A DNA stretch of 64,000 nucleotides from Anastrepha obliqua (lineage: Eukaryota > Arthropoda > Insecta > Diptera > Tephritidae): positions 5,582,501 to 5,646,500 of the forward strand of contig NW_026562179.1 of the NCBI RefSeq assembly GCF_027943255.1, written 5' to 3'. The notes below the pieces were generated by a model. The model saw only the letters and a list, made by a program, of their open reading frames with translations, was not told the origin of the DNA and did not search any database. The translations under genes were made by a program, and so were the position numbers. Shown one piece after another: positions 41,530-54,108 of this stretch; position 1 is the stretch's first letter, and each line of letters begins with the position of its first letter.

Positions 41530-43900
41530 TAAAAAAAGTGTGTTGAAGTGTGTCTCACGGAAGCTTATTGCCCACCTGCTGGCACCCAAGAGCACAGGGT
41601 TGCTGCTCGAAATTTCACCTGAATCCAACCCAGTTGTACTAAAAAAATCAGTTGGTAGTTAGGATGTTACTGAACTTATGCGACTAATGCATAGCTTATT
41701 GGACGAAAAGCTGCAGGACATTGCCACAAAAAGTGATTTTTCTGTGGTTACGACGAAGTTGGAGTACTTAGCGGAAGGGGTAAATGAGTTAGCTGAAGAA
41801 AACAAAGCGCTGAAGAGTGAATCGGGCTGAATTCCAAAGATTTATCGATGAGTGTAAGTGAAAAAATTTGATCTTCAGAGGAGTCGAGAAGAGTTTTTCA
41901 CCCCTAACTTCAGGAGTTCTCATCATAAATTGCAGTGAGGGAGGTTTTCAGAAACATTCGTAAGCTTTCGGGCTCGAATATCCCTGTCGACAATGATTTA
42001 AGCAGCGATAAATCGTTAGAGAATCAGGCTTTCCTTCATCTTAAACACACTATATTATCAGCAAATCCAAAGCACAAAATACAAATATTAGTAGCCTTCG
42101 TATAAACTCAAAAAACCCCAATGAAAATATAAATGTTCTCTCTTATAATATAGCAAACTTAAAAAGCAAATTAAAATTCCCCGAATTCTTTAAGTATATA
42201 AATAAACTTTTTTCAACTTTTTCAAGATCAACGTTTTTCAACCTATTAAATGATTTCAATTTGAGATGGATCAATGCTCTTAAAGTTCATAGGATGGGAT
42301 GTGTCAGTGGCGGTTGTGTATTTGGCTACAAAAAAAAGTTTGAAACTATTTTTAATACAAAGTTTGTTGATCTGTTAGGAAATGTTGTTCTGTATGTTAA
42401 TCTTGGTGACACCAATTCATGGTTTATATCTCAATACATAAACTGCACAAGCTGGAACAACGACTTTATTAAGTTAGAAGAACTCTTTAACAGTTCTAGT
42501 ATTCCATCATTCTTTATAGTGCGTGATCTCAACGCACGAATAGGAACAGAGAAAGTTTTAGATAATGAGGCTTTCGACGGGTTTCCGGAAGTTACGGTTA
42601 GTAGAAAATCCAAAGGCCCTACACTGGATCATAAAGGGAAAGAACTTCTAATCTGATTAATGATGTGGAAGGGGTTGTTTTGAATGGACGTGTTCCCGGG
42701 GACGCGTTTGGCGAATTTACATTTTTTGGTGTTGCTGGCTGCTCTGTGATTGATGATTCCATGGGAAGCAAAGCTTTTTCGGACCACATGCCGTTAACCC
42801 GAAAGGAGCTGAAAAATATTATGACGCACTTCATTTTCCTAAAGAAAAGATGTTGGGAAGAGGATATTTGAAACAAAAAATGAATCGTTCTTCTGCCAAA
42901 TATTACAATTGCCGTAAAAAATGCTGGACGCCCTTAACCTTAAGTTTAACCCTTAAGTTTAACTTGGGGTCAGACAGAGTAAAATATTTAAACTACCAAA
43001 CCATTAACAACAAATTGTGCAGTCAGAAGAAGCTTGAGTGGCAGTGTAATCTGATCGACCAGTTAAATACAGTCAGTAATATTTAGTAGTGAATGGTGGC
43101 ATCTCGCTTATAATATAAAAAACCTTCACCCAGAGTTTATAATAGCTTTTCAATTTCTGAATTTTACGATCATTTCGATTCTTTATTGTTCCGCCCAGAT
43201 AGCGGGCTTCCTATACATTGGACCATGAAATGCAAGAGCTAAAATCTATGTTAAAGTTATCAAAAAACAACAAAGTCCCTGGCTTAGATCGTATAAGTTA
43301 CGAGTTTTATAAATATGCACCTGAAAGGTTTTTTATGGGGTATTATCAATTTTCAACTCAATATCTTTAAAAAGGCAAGTTCCAACCTCTTTGTACAAAA
43401 CCTTTACCTGGTATTTTTTTAACACGCAAACAAAATAATTACTGAAATTCAAGCAGGTTTTCGGAGAGGATACTCAACAATAGATAATTTTTTTTACCTT
43501 TCTTTGATTGTGCATCTAAACTTCAAGACTAAGAAGAAAACTTTTGCATTTTTTGTGGACTCTTTGTATTTAAATGATTTAAACGATTTTCTAGTTGGTG
43601 TGGTTGGCTAATCTTCGAGTCAAACTTTTAATGAACGCCGTTGACTTAGTGCTTTTTTCCAAGTCTCCGAATGAATTGCAGGATATGATAACTGCAATCC
43701 GCAATTATATGATAGCTTTCAATGGGGCTTTAAAGTAAATTGGACCAAGTCGAATTGCATGGTGTTTAGAGAGTGTAGCAGAATTCCTTCCTCTTATAAT
43801 TGGAAGTTTAGCGACAAGAATATCGATATTGTTAACGAATATAAATATCTGGGCGTGCTCCTTACATACAAACTCTCTTATGCGAAACACTTAACACGCT
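41530..43900 (+). pseudogene. second LINE with coiled-coil ORF1, EN and RT remnants
   Basis: An ORF1-like helical segment (ELMRLMHSLLDEKLQDIATK, then LEYLAEGVNELAEENKALKS, 41670-41820) is followed by an endonuclease part, frame 42261-42656, with FFIVRDLNARIGTEK, and by a second piece to about 42850 with KAFSDHMPL, the EN C-terminus. RT remnants are SKNNKVPGLDRISYEFYK (43265-43320), AGFRRGYSTIDNFFYLS and, near 43835, NEYKYLGVLLTYKLS. The LINE breaks off at about 43900, where Helitron D sequence begins. Confidence 0.68.
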
Positions 43901-43904
43901 ATCA

Positions 43905-46900
43905 ATGCATAGACTAGAAACATACAAATTAGCAGGCACAGCTGTAGCTGACAGCCTGCAATAATTAATCGTAACACAATGCTGCTGTGACTAACTTAAC
44001 ACTTTGCTTAAATACTTCTTCTTTACACCCACACTTCGGCATAACTGAAGCAAAACCATTAGCTCAACGAACCTGAACAGGTCGTCGCTAAAAAAGTACT
44101 TAAGCAAGGCCGTTTTCTTAGAAGGTTACCAAAAGATATCAGTAAAGCAGTTTAGAAGCATCAACCAAAGAGATAAAAAAAGTGCGTCAGAAATATTTAA
44201 GAGAAGAGATTGTTTTCACATTTTCCAACGATATTTTCACGAAAAATTTACAAAATATATATTAATTTTGCAAATGATTGATAACAAGTGAAACAGTGAA
44301 TAAATGGTGTGAAAAATACACACAACAGAAATCGGCAAAAATAATTAATATTTTAGAAGTTTTTACTTAAGATATTTAAGAAAAGATATTGTTTTCACAC
44401 TTTCCGTAGATATTTTGAAGAAAAATTTCAAAAATATATATTATTTTTGCTGATCATTTCCCATTTCTATTCTGTGTAATTTCCATTTCAACGTGTGCTC
44501 ACAGTTCAATTATATTTTTAAAACATACTGTTAATTTTAATTCCAGTTTAAAAACAAGAAAAGTAGCAATCAAGAGCTCAGAGTGACATAAAGAAGACCA
44601 TTTTGATTCGGTAAAAGAAATGCCAAGAGGTAGAAGACATCGGACGTAATACACTTCACAATAGAAATGTGCAAAATCACAGACAAAATGAAAGTGAGGA
44701 AAATCATGCTGATAGATTAAGTCAACAAAGAGATCGTACTAGGTCACGTTCTCAAAATCGGCAAATAAATATCAATTCTGTAAATTTGAATGGTGCAGCA
44801 TTTCAATATAATCCACAACTTGATTATTCATCTCACAAATACGTTGTCATTGGAAGTATGGATAAAATTTGCGGATTTTGTCACGCATTGAAATTCAAAA
44901 CTGAAACACCAGGCATGTGTTGCGCTGCAGGAAAAGTTCGTTTACCAGACATACAATATCCGCCCGAACCATTAGCTACATTATTATCGGGAACATCACC
45001 CGATTCCAAACATTTTCTTGAAAAAATTTCCACATATAATTCATGTTTTCAAATGACGCCTTTGGCGCTGGAAAAATTATAACCGATAACTTCATGCCAA
45101 CGTTCAAGGTAATACATAAACTTCAACGTTCAACAACATTCGCTGACACATCTAATGAATCATTAGATTTTATGGACACAAATTATGGCTTTTTTCAGAT
45201 TCAAGGGCAAGCATATCACTTAATAGGTTCATTACTACCACTACCCGATCAAGAGTCAAAATTTTTGCAAGTTTATTTCATTAATGACAACGATGATGAA
45301 CTTGAAGCACGGTGTGCATTTTTCAGAAATATAAACAGAGTCATTATGAGAGAGTTACAAGATTTATTACACACACACAATGTTTTGGTGCAAAGTTTTA
45401 AAACAACAATCGAAAGATTGCCATCTGATAATCATAAAATTAAAATTGATGCAAATAAAACGCCTGCCGGCGAAAATAGAAACAGAACGATTGAATTACA
45501 TTAGATTTAACCAAAGAAAATTACGCTGTGACGAATACATACATTTACGAGATGCAATTAACAACGATACCAACGTTAATAACATTGGTCAAATGGTAAT
45601 ATTACCTTCATCGTATACAGGCAGTCCAAGGCATATGCATGAATACGCCCAAGATGCAATGTGTTATGTCAGAAATTATGGTCGACCCGACTTTTTCATA
45701 ACTTTCACATGCAATCTGAAATGGGATGATATTAAGAATCATTTATATACTGGGCAATCAGCTACTGATAGGCATGACATTACTGCAAGAGTGTTTAGAC
45801 GAAAGCTACAGTCTCTAATGGATTTCATTGTAAAACATAAAGTTTACGGAGATGTACAATGTTTCATGTATTCTGTGGAATGGCAAAAAAGAGGCTTGCC
45901 TCATGCGCATATTTTGATTTAGTTAAAACAAAAACTAACCACAAATAAAATTGATCATATTATATGTGCTGAAATTCCAGATATAAATGAAGGTCCAGAA
46001 TTACATACTACTGTAACCAAAAACATGATTCATGGACCGTGTGGTACGTTTAATCAAAATTCTCCATGTATGGTTGATGGTAAATGTTCAAAAAACTACC
46101 CAAGGCAATTAATTGCTGAAAAAATGACTGGAAATGATGGATATCCATTGTACCGTAGAAGATCACCAGAAGATAATGGAAAACCAGTCACTGTGAAAAT
46201 AAATAATCAAGATGTGGAGATCGATAAACGTTGGATAGTTCTGTATTCCAAATTATTATCGAAAACATTTAACGCACATATAAAAGTTGAATATTGTAAC
46301 TCCGTAAAATCCATCAAATACATATGCAAATATATCAATAAAGGAAGTGACATGGCAGTATTTGATGAAATTACTAATTACCAAATGGGAAGATATATTA
46401 GTAGCAACGAAGCAGTTTGGAGAATATTATCATTTCCGATTCATGATCGCCATCCAGCTGTTATTCATTTGTCAGTCCATTTAGAAAATGAACAAAGTGT
46501 TTATTTCACTGAAAATACTGCTCAATAAACGGCCGAACGACCACCAGCAAAAACACTAACTGCATTTTTCAACTTATGTGAAACAGATTCATTTGCAAGA
46601 ACATTGCTTTATTCAAATGTTCCTAAGTATTATACTTGGAATGCATCATCAAGGTCCTGGGTACGAAGGCAACGAGGAATACCTGTAGATGGATATCCAG
46701 GTGTTCATTTGGGTGATGCAATCGGACGACTTAACACTGTGCATCCACGTAAAGTGGAATGTTTCTATTTACGTTTACTCTTAGTTGATATTCCCGGCCC
46801 AAGATCATTCGAAAGTTTGAAACGAGTTAATGGTCATCTTTGTTGTACTTATCAGCAAGCATGCAAAGAATTGAATTTACTTGAAAATGATAATCAGTGG

Positions 46901-47740
46901 GATGCAACTCTTATGGATGCATGTGCAACAAGTTCTCCACACCAAATAAGAACACTATTTGCCATCATTATTGCTACATGTTTCCCAGCAAACCCAAAAG
47001 AATTGTGGAGTACTTACCAAGAATACATGACGGAAGATATCCTACATCAAGTACGTCGCATTACTGCAAATCCAAATTTGAATTATACAGATGAATTATA
47101 TAATGAGGAATTAATTAAAATCGAAGACTTTTGCCTGATGATTGCAAATAAAACTCTGAGTGAGTTAGGTATGATCGCACCAAATCGTCCGATGCATGAT
47201 GCATACAATGCAGAATTAAGACGTGATAAAGAATATGATCGAAATGATCTGAACACATTTGTAACAACAAACCTACCAAAATTAAACAGAGAACAAAGGC
47301 ATGCATATGACACAATTATAGACAATGTTGCAAATGAAAGAGGAGGAATATTCTTCTTAGATGCACCAGGTAGGACTGGAAAAACGTTTTTGTTGTCGTT
47401 AATTTTGGCCACCATTCGATCACAGAATAATATTGCATTGGCTTTGGCATCATCTGGAATAGCGGCAACTTTATTGGACGGCGGTCGCATTGCACATTCT
47501 GCATTAAAGTTACCATTAAATATGCAAGTAAATGAAGAACCAACTTGCAACATTTCTAAAAATTCTGGAATGGGAAAGGTTTTACAAACATGTAAAGTTA
47601 TTGGATGGGATGAATGTACCATGGCTCATAAAAAATCACTGGAAGCCTTAAATAGAACACTGAAAGATTTTCGAAATAACACAAACATATTTGGCAGGTG
47701 ATTTTCGACAAACTTTGCCTGTTATTCCCAAATCAGTTTG
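43905..47740 (+). mobile_element. Helitron D, Rep-helicase type, 5' and 3' truncated
   Basis: Leader sequence from about 43905 is nearly identical to Helitron C (21630-22400). The coding part spans about 44622-47740. No TCTATATA start or CTAG end is present: the 5' side abuts a LINE and the 3' side breaks inside the helicase at about 47740, next to another LINE. Confidence 0.82.
44622..47740 (+). pseudogene. Helitron Rep-helicase (copy D), several lesions
   Basis: Rep nuclease and PIF1-like helicase that drive rolling-circle transposition. The N-terminus has an 8-bp deletion near 44636 and a shift near 45050 compared with copy C. The Rep part shows RPDFFITFTCNLKW, the HUH motif in GLPHAHIL (about 45895) and the tyrosine motif in YICKYINKGSD (46320-46350). 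The helicase part has Walker A in DAPGRTGKTF (about 47360) and Walker B in VIGWDECTM (about 47598). In-frame stops lie at 45920 (just after HAHILI) and 46526. After the frame ends at 47701, GDFRQTLPVIPKS continues in another frame and then the element is cut. Catalytic motifs are intact but no single full protein can be made. Confidence 0.88.
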
Positions 47741-48374
47741 AGGCATGATGGCCTGCTAATCGGAGACTATGCATTCGAGAGGGTGCAAGCATTTACCTAT
47801 TTGGGTATCAAAATATCAGCCAATGAGGATATGTCGTTGGCAATTATTGACAGAATTTTTGCATCAAATAAGTCTTATTACTCTAATTTCAAACTTCTTA
47901 AGTCAAAATTATTACCTCGCGACCAAAAGTTAAGTGCTAACCTATAGTTGCGAACTATGGACGCTAAGAACTACTGACATTATTCAACCTTCGAAAGAAA
48001 AATTTTGCGAAAATTTTATGGACAAAAAAGTCTTCAGGACGGTACTTATTGAATAAGATATAATCATGAGCTGGAACTTTTGCAAAAAACGAAACTGTGA
48101 TAAGATTTATAAAATCGCAGAGGAGAAGAGGGCTGGGACACGTGTTTAAAACGCCCAAGGAGAAATCAACTCCAAAAGCAGTTGAATTTCGCCCTGTTGG
48201 AGGCAGAAGAAGAGGACGCCCCAGAAAGAGATGGCTCGAAGACGTCAAAGATAACCTTGCCGACCTGAACGTCCTGCGCGGGAAGGAAGTAGTCTTAGAT
48301 AGAGAAAGGTGGGGAAAGGTTGTGAATGCAGTAATGGTTCACCACGGACTTTGATGTTAAGAAGAAGAAGATTG
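47741..48374 (+). pseudogene. LINE reverse transcriptase C-terminus with GAA tail
   Basis: The frame 47738-47947 has AFERVQAFTYLGIKISANED, the RT thumb start. After shifts, 48097-48354 reads RRRGLGHVFKTP, then GGRRRGRPRKRWLEDVKDNL, the basic C-terminal motif of RTE-like endonuclease-RT proteins. It ends GAAGAAGAAG at 48359-48371. The palm is missing. Confidence 0.75.
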
Positions 48375-48507
48375 AAACAGACTTAATTATATTAAGATTT
48401 GCCACAAATACACTACCAACAAAACTACATATCGGCTATGTAAAAAAAACAGTGCGCCCGTATATCCTCCCACCAATCCTAAGAGAAAATTGTTTTAAAC
48501 ACAATCT
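48375..48507 (+). pseudogene. LINE ORF1 fragment
   Basis: About 45 codons: RFATNTLPTKLHIGYVKKTV, then RPYILPPILRENCF. This is the segment just before the zinc knuckles of I/R1-type LINE ORF1 proteins. Both ends are lost. Confidence 0.55.
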
Positions 48508-49620
48508 TCTTCTTTTTCTTCTTAAGTGGTGCGATAACCGCTTACGCGATTTTGGACGAATTTAACAAAGCTCACCAGTATTTTCTTTCTCGTACTAACC
48601 GGCGCCAGTTGGACACAACAAGTGAAGCAAAGTCCTTCTCCATCTGATCTTTCCAGCGCAGAAGAGGCCTTCCTCTTCCTCTGCTACCACCAGCTGGTAC
48701 CGCATCGAATACTTCTGCGCTATACGATAGGACGAGTATGCTGAGAGCCTTGTAGAGTGTTAGTTTTGTTCGTCGAGAGAGGACTCACTACTCAATTGAA
48801 CTTCTTAGTCCAAAGTTGCATTTGTTGGCAAGAGAGATTCTACGTTGGATTTCTAGGCTGACATTGTTATCGGTGTTAATTCTGGTTCCTAAATAAACGA
48901 AGTCTTTTACAACCTCGAGTTATAACTGTCAACAGTGACGTGGGTGCTGATACGCGAGTGCTCCGACTGTTTGTTTGAAGACAGGAGGTACTCCGTTTTG
49001 TCCTCGTTCACCACCAGACCCATTCGCTTTGCCTTTTTATCCAGTTTGGAGAAGGTAGAACTAACAGCACGGTGATGTCAATATCATAGGCATACGCCAA
49101 CAATTGTACGCTCTTATAAAAAAATGTGCCTGAGCGATTATGTTATGCCACTCGGACGATCCTTTCCCCGTCCATCGCACCCTTTGAATGGCAGTGCTGT
49201 TAGCCTTTACTCTCACGAGGACATCAACCAGCCGCGCTGGGGCACCTTCCCCATTAAGCGACCGGACAGTCCAGGTGCATAACCTCAAATCGTAGTTCTT
49301 AGTTCGTTTGCAGGCGTTGTCATCAGTATAGGAAGTTCTCATCCGAGGCTTTGTTCGTGTTTTCATTGGGAGGATTTTTACGAGGCGGATCCCAAGCCCA
49401 GCGCAAAACCAGATATCCTGGGATGCTTCGCCTTCTCACGTTGGCTCACTCTCGAACGGGTGCTCGGAAGCTACCCAGAGGATAGTTGGGCTAATCCCAG
49501 AAGTTGTGAGCTGTTTGAACCATGTGTAGAAGAATAGTCCTGGTCACTCCCAAGTGAATGGCGATCAGTAACTTTCCCCACTTGCGTGGACTTCTACATA
49601 TGGAACCATCCTCCACATCA
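48508..49620 (-). pseudogene. RTE-like LINE, large internal deletion
   Basis: On minus, the 5' UTR-like segment (49620-49400, also found at 27590-27800) is followed by an endonuclease start, frame 49366-49061, with YDLRLCTWTVRSLNGEGAPA and AIQRVRWTGKGSSEWHN. Then the sequence jumps to the RT end: a 3' portion (about 49050-48540) closely related to 38480-38960, including the CGTACTAACCGGCGCCAGTT region. It closes with a GAA tract (a CTTCTTCTTTTTCTTCTT run at 48509-48526 on plus). The RT core is deleted. Confidence 0.78.
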
Positions 49621-49739
49621 GCAAACACAAAAATTTTACCGCCTGTTGCTATATTTGAAAACCAGGTTTGCTCTAAATAAAAGATATGATTATAGAGCAT
49701 TGTAATAAATATTGATGAACTTTCGCATATCACTAGACA

Positions 49740-50720
49740 CACTCACTCTTTCCATAACGATTGATTACCTGCACCCATATTCGACCCCATTCCTACGACA
49801 ATGAACCCAGACTCGTGGATTTTTTTTATTAAGTTGTCCACAATGCACTTTGTAATTTTTCAGTCGTACGCACCGAAAACTGGCTGCTTTCAAGACTTAA
49901 GTCAACGTGCGATCACAGCTTGAACGTAGTTGCACGGTTTGTGAATGGCATCGTTCACCTTATCGTATTCGTATGTAACTTCGACTTTCATTTCGTCGAA
50001 ACAAATTATGCAGAACCTACCCTCAACAGATGCTTCTTTCGCTCTCTGCATTATGTTTAACGAGAAGTTCAAGACTCCATCGTCTACCTTTACTTTCAGT
50101 AGCCATCTTCGAATATTTGATTCGCCAGGAAATGGTTACCCATTCTTACACAGGTGCACGTATGAGCTTGGTCCGACTGCGTGTAGAGCAATAGCGGAAG
50201 AAATATCGTTCCAAGTCCAGTGAACGTTTTTGTTGCCATCTTTAAGTTTACGCACCCGCCCCGATGTAAAAATGGACTGCACACACACTAGTTTCGAGCT
50301 TCTGATATTCAGCGACTTTGATTTTAAGCTTCTCCACTTCTACTTCAAGAAATGCTACTCGACAATCTTCATATGATGTAGAGTAGGAACTTCATTTATA
50401 AAAGAAAACGTGCTGTTAAATTAAATTATATTAATATTCACTCGGTTTGGGTTGATACATACCAATTTGGAAGAATTATTATTTATTTCATTTCAACTGC
50501 AAATCCTTTTAAAAGTAACAGGCAAATCATTTTGCGATAATTTCAACCGTTTCCGATTCGCCCCAGACACAAAATCCCCTGCAGTAAAGTGTAGTGAAGT
50601 TTTGAAGCATGCTGCAATTTGACAGCCCAACACTCTGACCATTTTTTTTATCGCATCTTGCGGAGAATGGAACATACTGATGTTTCGTTGGGCCCACGTC
50701 TTATAGCACAATTTTCAAAC
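49740..50720 (-). pseudogene. P-element-like transposase relic
   Basis: P-type transposases bind DNA with a THAP zinc finger and cut with an RNase H-like core. Minus-strand pieces in order: a THAP-like C-terminal part, frame 50711-50493 (CFKTSLHFTAGDFVSGANRK, then RKRLKLSQNDLPVTF); a leucine-rich coiled region at about 50380-50290 (FLEVEVEKLKIKVAEYQKLE); and the core at about 50260-49870 with WNDISSAIALHAVGPSSYVH, VLNFSLNIMQRAKEA, the catalytic-Asp motif CIICFDEMKV and TYEYDKVND. The frames shift several times and one stop interrupts the core (about 50145). The C-terminal half is missing. Confidence 0.78.
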
Positions 50721-50984
50721 GACTTTTGGCATATTTGGTTTACTAATTTAGTAACAAAACTTAATCAGCGTTTTTACTTTTCTAACTAACAAGCACACAT
50801 GTATAAACATTGCATTCAAAGTACACAACAACCGGAGCAAAATTTATGTTGACCATAAAACATTTAAACTAAAATAAACTCCACAAGTAACGTTAAATAA
50901 TCCAGCGTAGATAAGTAATATTCTCCGGTTGTTTTATTTGTTGGCATGTGCAATAAAATTTAAAATAATATCGATAAGCCAGCA

Positions 50985-51233
50985 ACAATTCAAGAGCTAA
51001 AGAATGAGATAATTCGGCACATTAACGGCATAGAACCCCAATTATGCCTCAGCGTCATCGAAAATTTGGACCATCGGATGGAGGTGTGCCAGGGTGGCCA
51101 TTTGGCCGATATTTTGTTCCATACGTAATTGAGCTATACCAGTATTATCATAATAAAGAAAAGTGACAATAATTTCCCAAAAAAATTTTATTTTATTCAA
51201 AATCAACACCGGCCCTTGAAACTTAACCACCCT
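50985..51233 (+). pseudogene. mariner-like transposase C-terminus and 3' end
   Basis: ELKNEIIRHINGIEPQLCLS followed by VIENLDHRMEVCQGGHLADILFHT is the usual end of one mariner/IS630 transposase type, with a TAA. The last stretch (51190-51233) matches 1135-1178 and is probably the 3' inverted repeat. The catalytic part is missing. Confidence 0.75.
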
Positions 51234-52831
51234 TTATATTTAAAAAAATAACGCAGAATTTATATACTCTTACATCAAGGCGAATTGGGTATCTGAAATG
51301 GCACCATTAGAAAACGTTACTTTATTATTCACGATTTTCGCAATACAAAACAAACGAACAAACCAAAGTGAATAGCTCGGTAATATTGTGATTTGTGAGA
51401 TGTAAACTAATCAAACTAATGAAAACGAATTGCCGTATTTTAAATTGTGAGAACACAAATTAATATAAAGCCTTAAAAATTAGTTTGTTTGCGTTTTTAT
51501 GCGGAAGACGCCATAGCAAGAGAATATGTTTCCATTGCTTTCGCTTGTTCTTCCTCTTCACAAACAAATAATTCTCCTTCCGTTTGCTAGTTTATTCATG
51601 GGCTCTTACGACACGTACATATGTACCAATTACAAGTTGGGCTCCTAAAACATGGGCGGCGCTGTAATAGCACAGTGTGAAACCTGTAAACGAAAAGGTT
51701 CACTCGATAAATAATAACACAGTCTATTGGCCACTGGTTTGAACTTACGTCTCTTGATGTAAAATGTCTCTATGACGCATTTGCGAAGGATGTGTCGCTA
51801 CACTGGGCAGGAAAAGGCTCAAATCAGCTCGAAAATAACCTAATCAATGTAAAATTATAATTTATTTCTGAAATAATTTTAATTTACTAAAATACTTACT
51901 CAAATTCACGAATTCAGAAATTCAAATGCCAGCGAATATGAAAAAATCAAATAGCAATGCTGTCAACGGATATGTTTGTTCTACAAATTTTATTCTGCCT
52001 CCACTTTTACTCAAAATTTCCAGAATTAGCAACTCAGTTAACTAAGGCAGCCAATTTGTGAGGGGGAACGAGAAAGCTGCTTACTGAGCAAAGCTTTAGT
52101 AATTCAATTATGGGACATACGGCTCAATATAGCTTTGATATCACTAAGTACTTTAATTCTTATTGTGCCCGCACTCACCGACGTTATCGTTGTCCCGTAA
52201 GATACACAAACCAGCTGCTTTCCTTTGGTTATATATGTATTTGCACAACAAATCGGTTTGTATGTGTTTGTGTTTCGTGGTATCAACACAATGTTGCTAT
52301 TGATATTTTTGCATACACTCTTTTACCATACAACCACATTATCAGTTACAATTTATATTTGTTTAATGAACCAAGTCCAAAAACCAACAAATGCAAATAG
52401 TTAATTTATCTATAATTAACATTATTCAACATTGTTTTTAAGTTATTTTAATAAAAATGTAAAATTTTCTAAGTTTATTTTGTAAATGATTTCGAAATGT
52501 TTCGTAGCACTGTGTGGTGAGAGAACAATCAGCTGACACATTTTAACGAAATAATCGAAAATTTTTCATTTCAAATACACGATCTACGATCCTACGTCTA
52601 CGTAACGGAACGGTGATGAGTTGTCATTTACATGGGGCTCTCATTATTTTATCGTGCTAACTGACTCGGAACGTACGTTTAAGTTGGTGAATGTTAGCAC
52701 CATTAGTAGTATGTCTAGGTTTATGAGCTGCTTTGTATATCTTCATTTTCGTACTGTATTGAGTGCTATTTGAGGGGAATTTATCTGTCGCCGTCATCCA
52801 TTATTCCATATAGCTATTTCATTATATAATT
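51234..52831. other. no gene recognised
   Basis: AT-rich, with no frame that I can support as coding. The segment 52330-52410 (TTATCAGTTACAATTTATATTTG ... CCAAAAACCAACAAATGCAAAT) resembles 24710-24788, next to the pogo-like element, so a short dispersed repeat is present. Confidence 0.45.
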
Positions 52832-52835
52832 GTAG

Positions 52836-53375
52836 TGAAAAGTCTTTATTATCGGGGAAGAGCTTTAGAGCAAACCAGCCGACTAAAGGTTCGCCATGAA
52901 AAGTCTTTATTATCGGGGATGAGCTTTAGAGCAAACCTGCCGACTAAAGGTTCGCCATGAAAAGTCTTTATTATCGGGGAAGAGCTTTAGAGCAATCCTG
53001 CCGACTAAAGGTTCGCCATATATATATATATTTTCCCGTGGTTCCTAGGTGGAACAAAGGGCCTCAATGAACAAGTTAAAGTTAAATCTATTAGAAGCTA
53101 GGAATTTTATTTGCCGCCAGGAGCGGCCTGCTTGTTGCACTTCTGTTTCTACTAGTCGCCTCCACGTGTTAGATGGTCTGCCAGGTCTGCGGCTGCCTTG
53201 GGGGTTCCAATCCAGGGCTGCTCTAGTGATATCAGGTTCAGGTTTCAGGTTCGCCATGAAAAGTCTTTATTATCGGGGATGAGCTTTAGAGCAAACCTGC
53301 CGACTAAAGGTTCGCCATAAAAAGTCTTTATTATCGGGGAAGAGCTTTAGAGCAAACCTGCCAACTAAAGGTTCC
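52836..53375. repeat. 61-bp tandem repeats in the 3' LTR
   Basis: Five units of about 61 bp with TGAAAAGTCTTTATTATCGG, then GGAAGAGCTTTAGAGCAAAC and TGCCGACTAAAGGTTCGCCA: three before and two after a 240-bp LINE insertion. The 5' LTR has four such units. Confidence 0.9.
53018..53257 (-). pseudogene. LINE 3' fragment inside the LTR repeats
   Basis: Minus frame 53257-53045: ALDWNPQGSRRPGRPSNTWR and RLVETEVQQAGRSWRQIK form the basic C-terminal tail of RTE/CR1-like endonuclease-RT proteins. A TATATATA run and TTTTCC lie at its 3' side. It splits the 61-bp array. Confidence 0.75.
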
Positions 53376-54108
53376 TTTTAAATAAAAGATTGTTTTTTTT
53401 TATTTATTTAGTTAGGGCAAATGACTGCCTTCCAACTACCAGGCTAAGACTAAGTTGCCCGCCTTCTGATAGAATGGCTTTATTTTATACTTTCATTTTG
53501 TCTTCTCATCAATAAAATATATAATATAATTACAACTAAACATTGTTACAAGTAAAAATCAATAACAAAATTATAAATTCAAAAAAATACTATGCAATAA
53601 AATTTTGCTTAGGCTGACTTAAATTTTGTTTAGGCAGACTTACTTGACAGTAAGCTATGGTTTTGCTTTGGAGTGAGGTGTGTGTGTTAGGGTGGTTCGA
53701 ATTCCAACAAATTTTTCAAATCAAATTCTAATAGTGCGGAAAAGTTGCTATGGAGTAACACAAGTATTTTGGTAAAAAAAAAATTGAAATCGGTTAATAT
53801 CTTCTGTTCGCGCAACTCACTTAAAGTTTGAAAATGTTGTCGAAAATAGTGCATTTTCTGAACTTTTTGAAAGTAAGATTTAATTGTTATTTTTTATTAA
53901 TATTTTGTTACTTATGCTGTCAGATTGTTAGTTTTGTCATAATAATTAACTTTATGTTGTTTGAGACAATTATTTTTTAAGATCCAGTGGAGGTGAAAGA
54001 GTGAGACTGTGACTCTTGTACGCGATATTCAAAAGTCAAATAATATTGACTTTTACTGGCACTTTTTACGAATTATTACCAAGCTATATCACTTTCTTTA
54101 ATTGTTAA

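Noticed and set aside
47083..47622. A 179-residue minus frame
   Set aside because: It is antisense to the Helitron helicase, whose Walker motifs fix the plus strand as coding.
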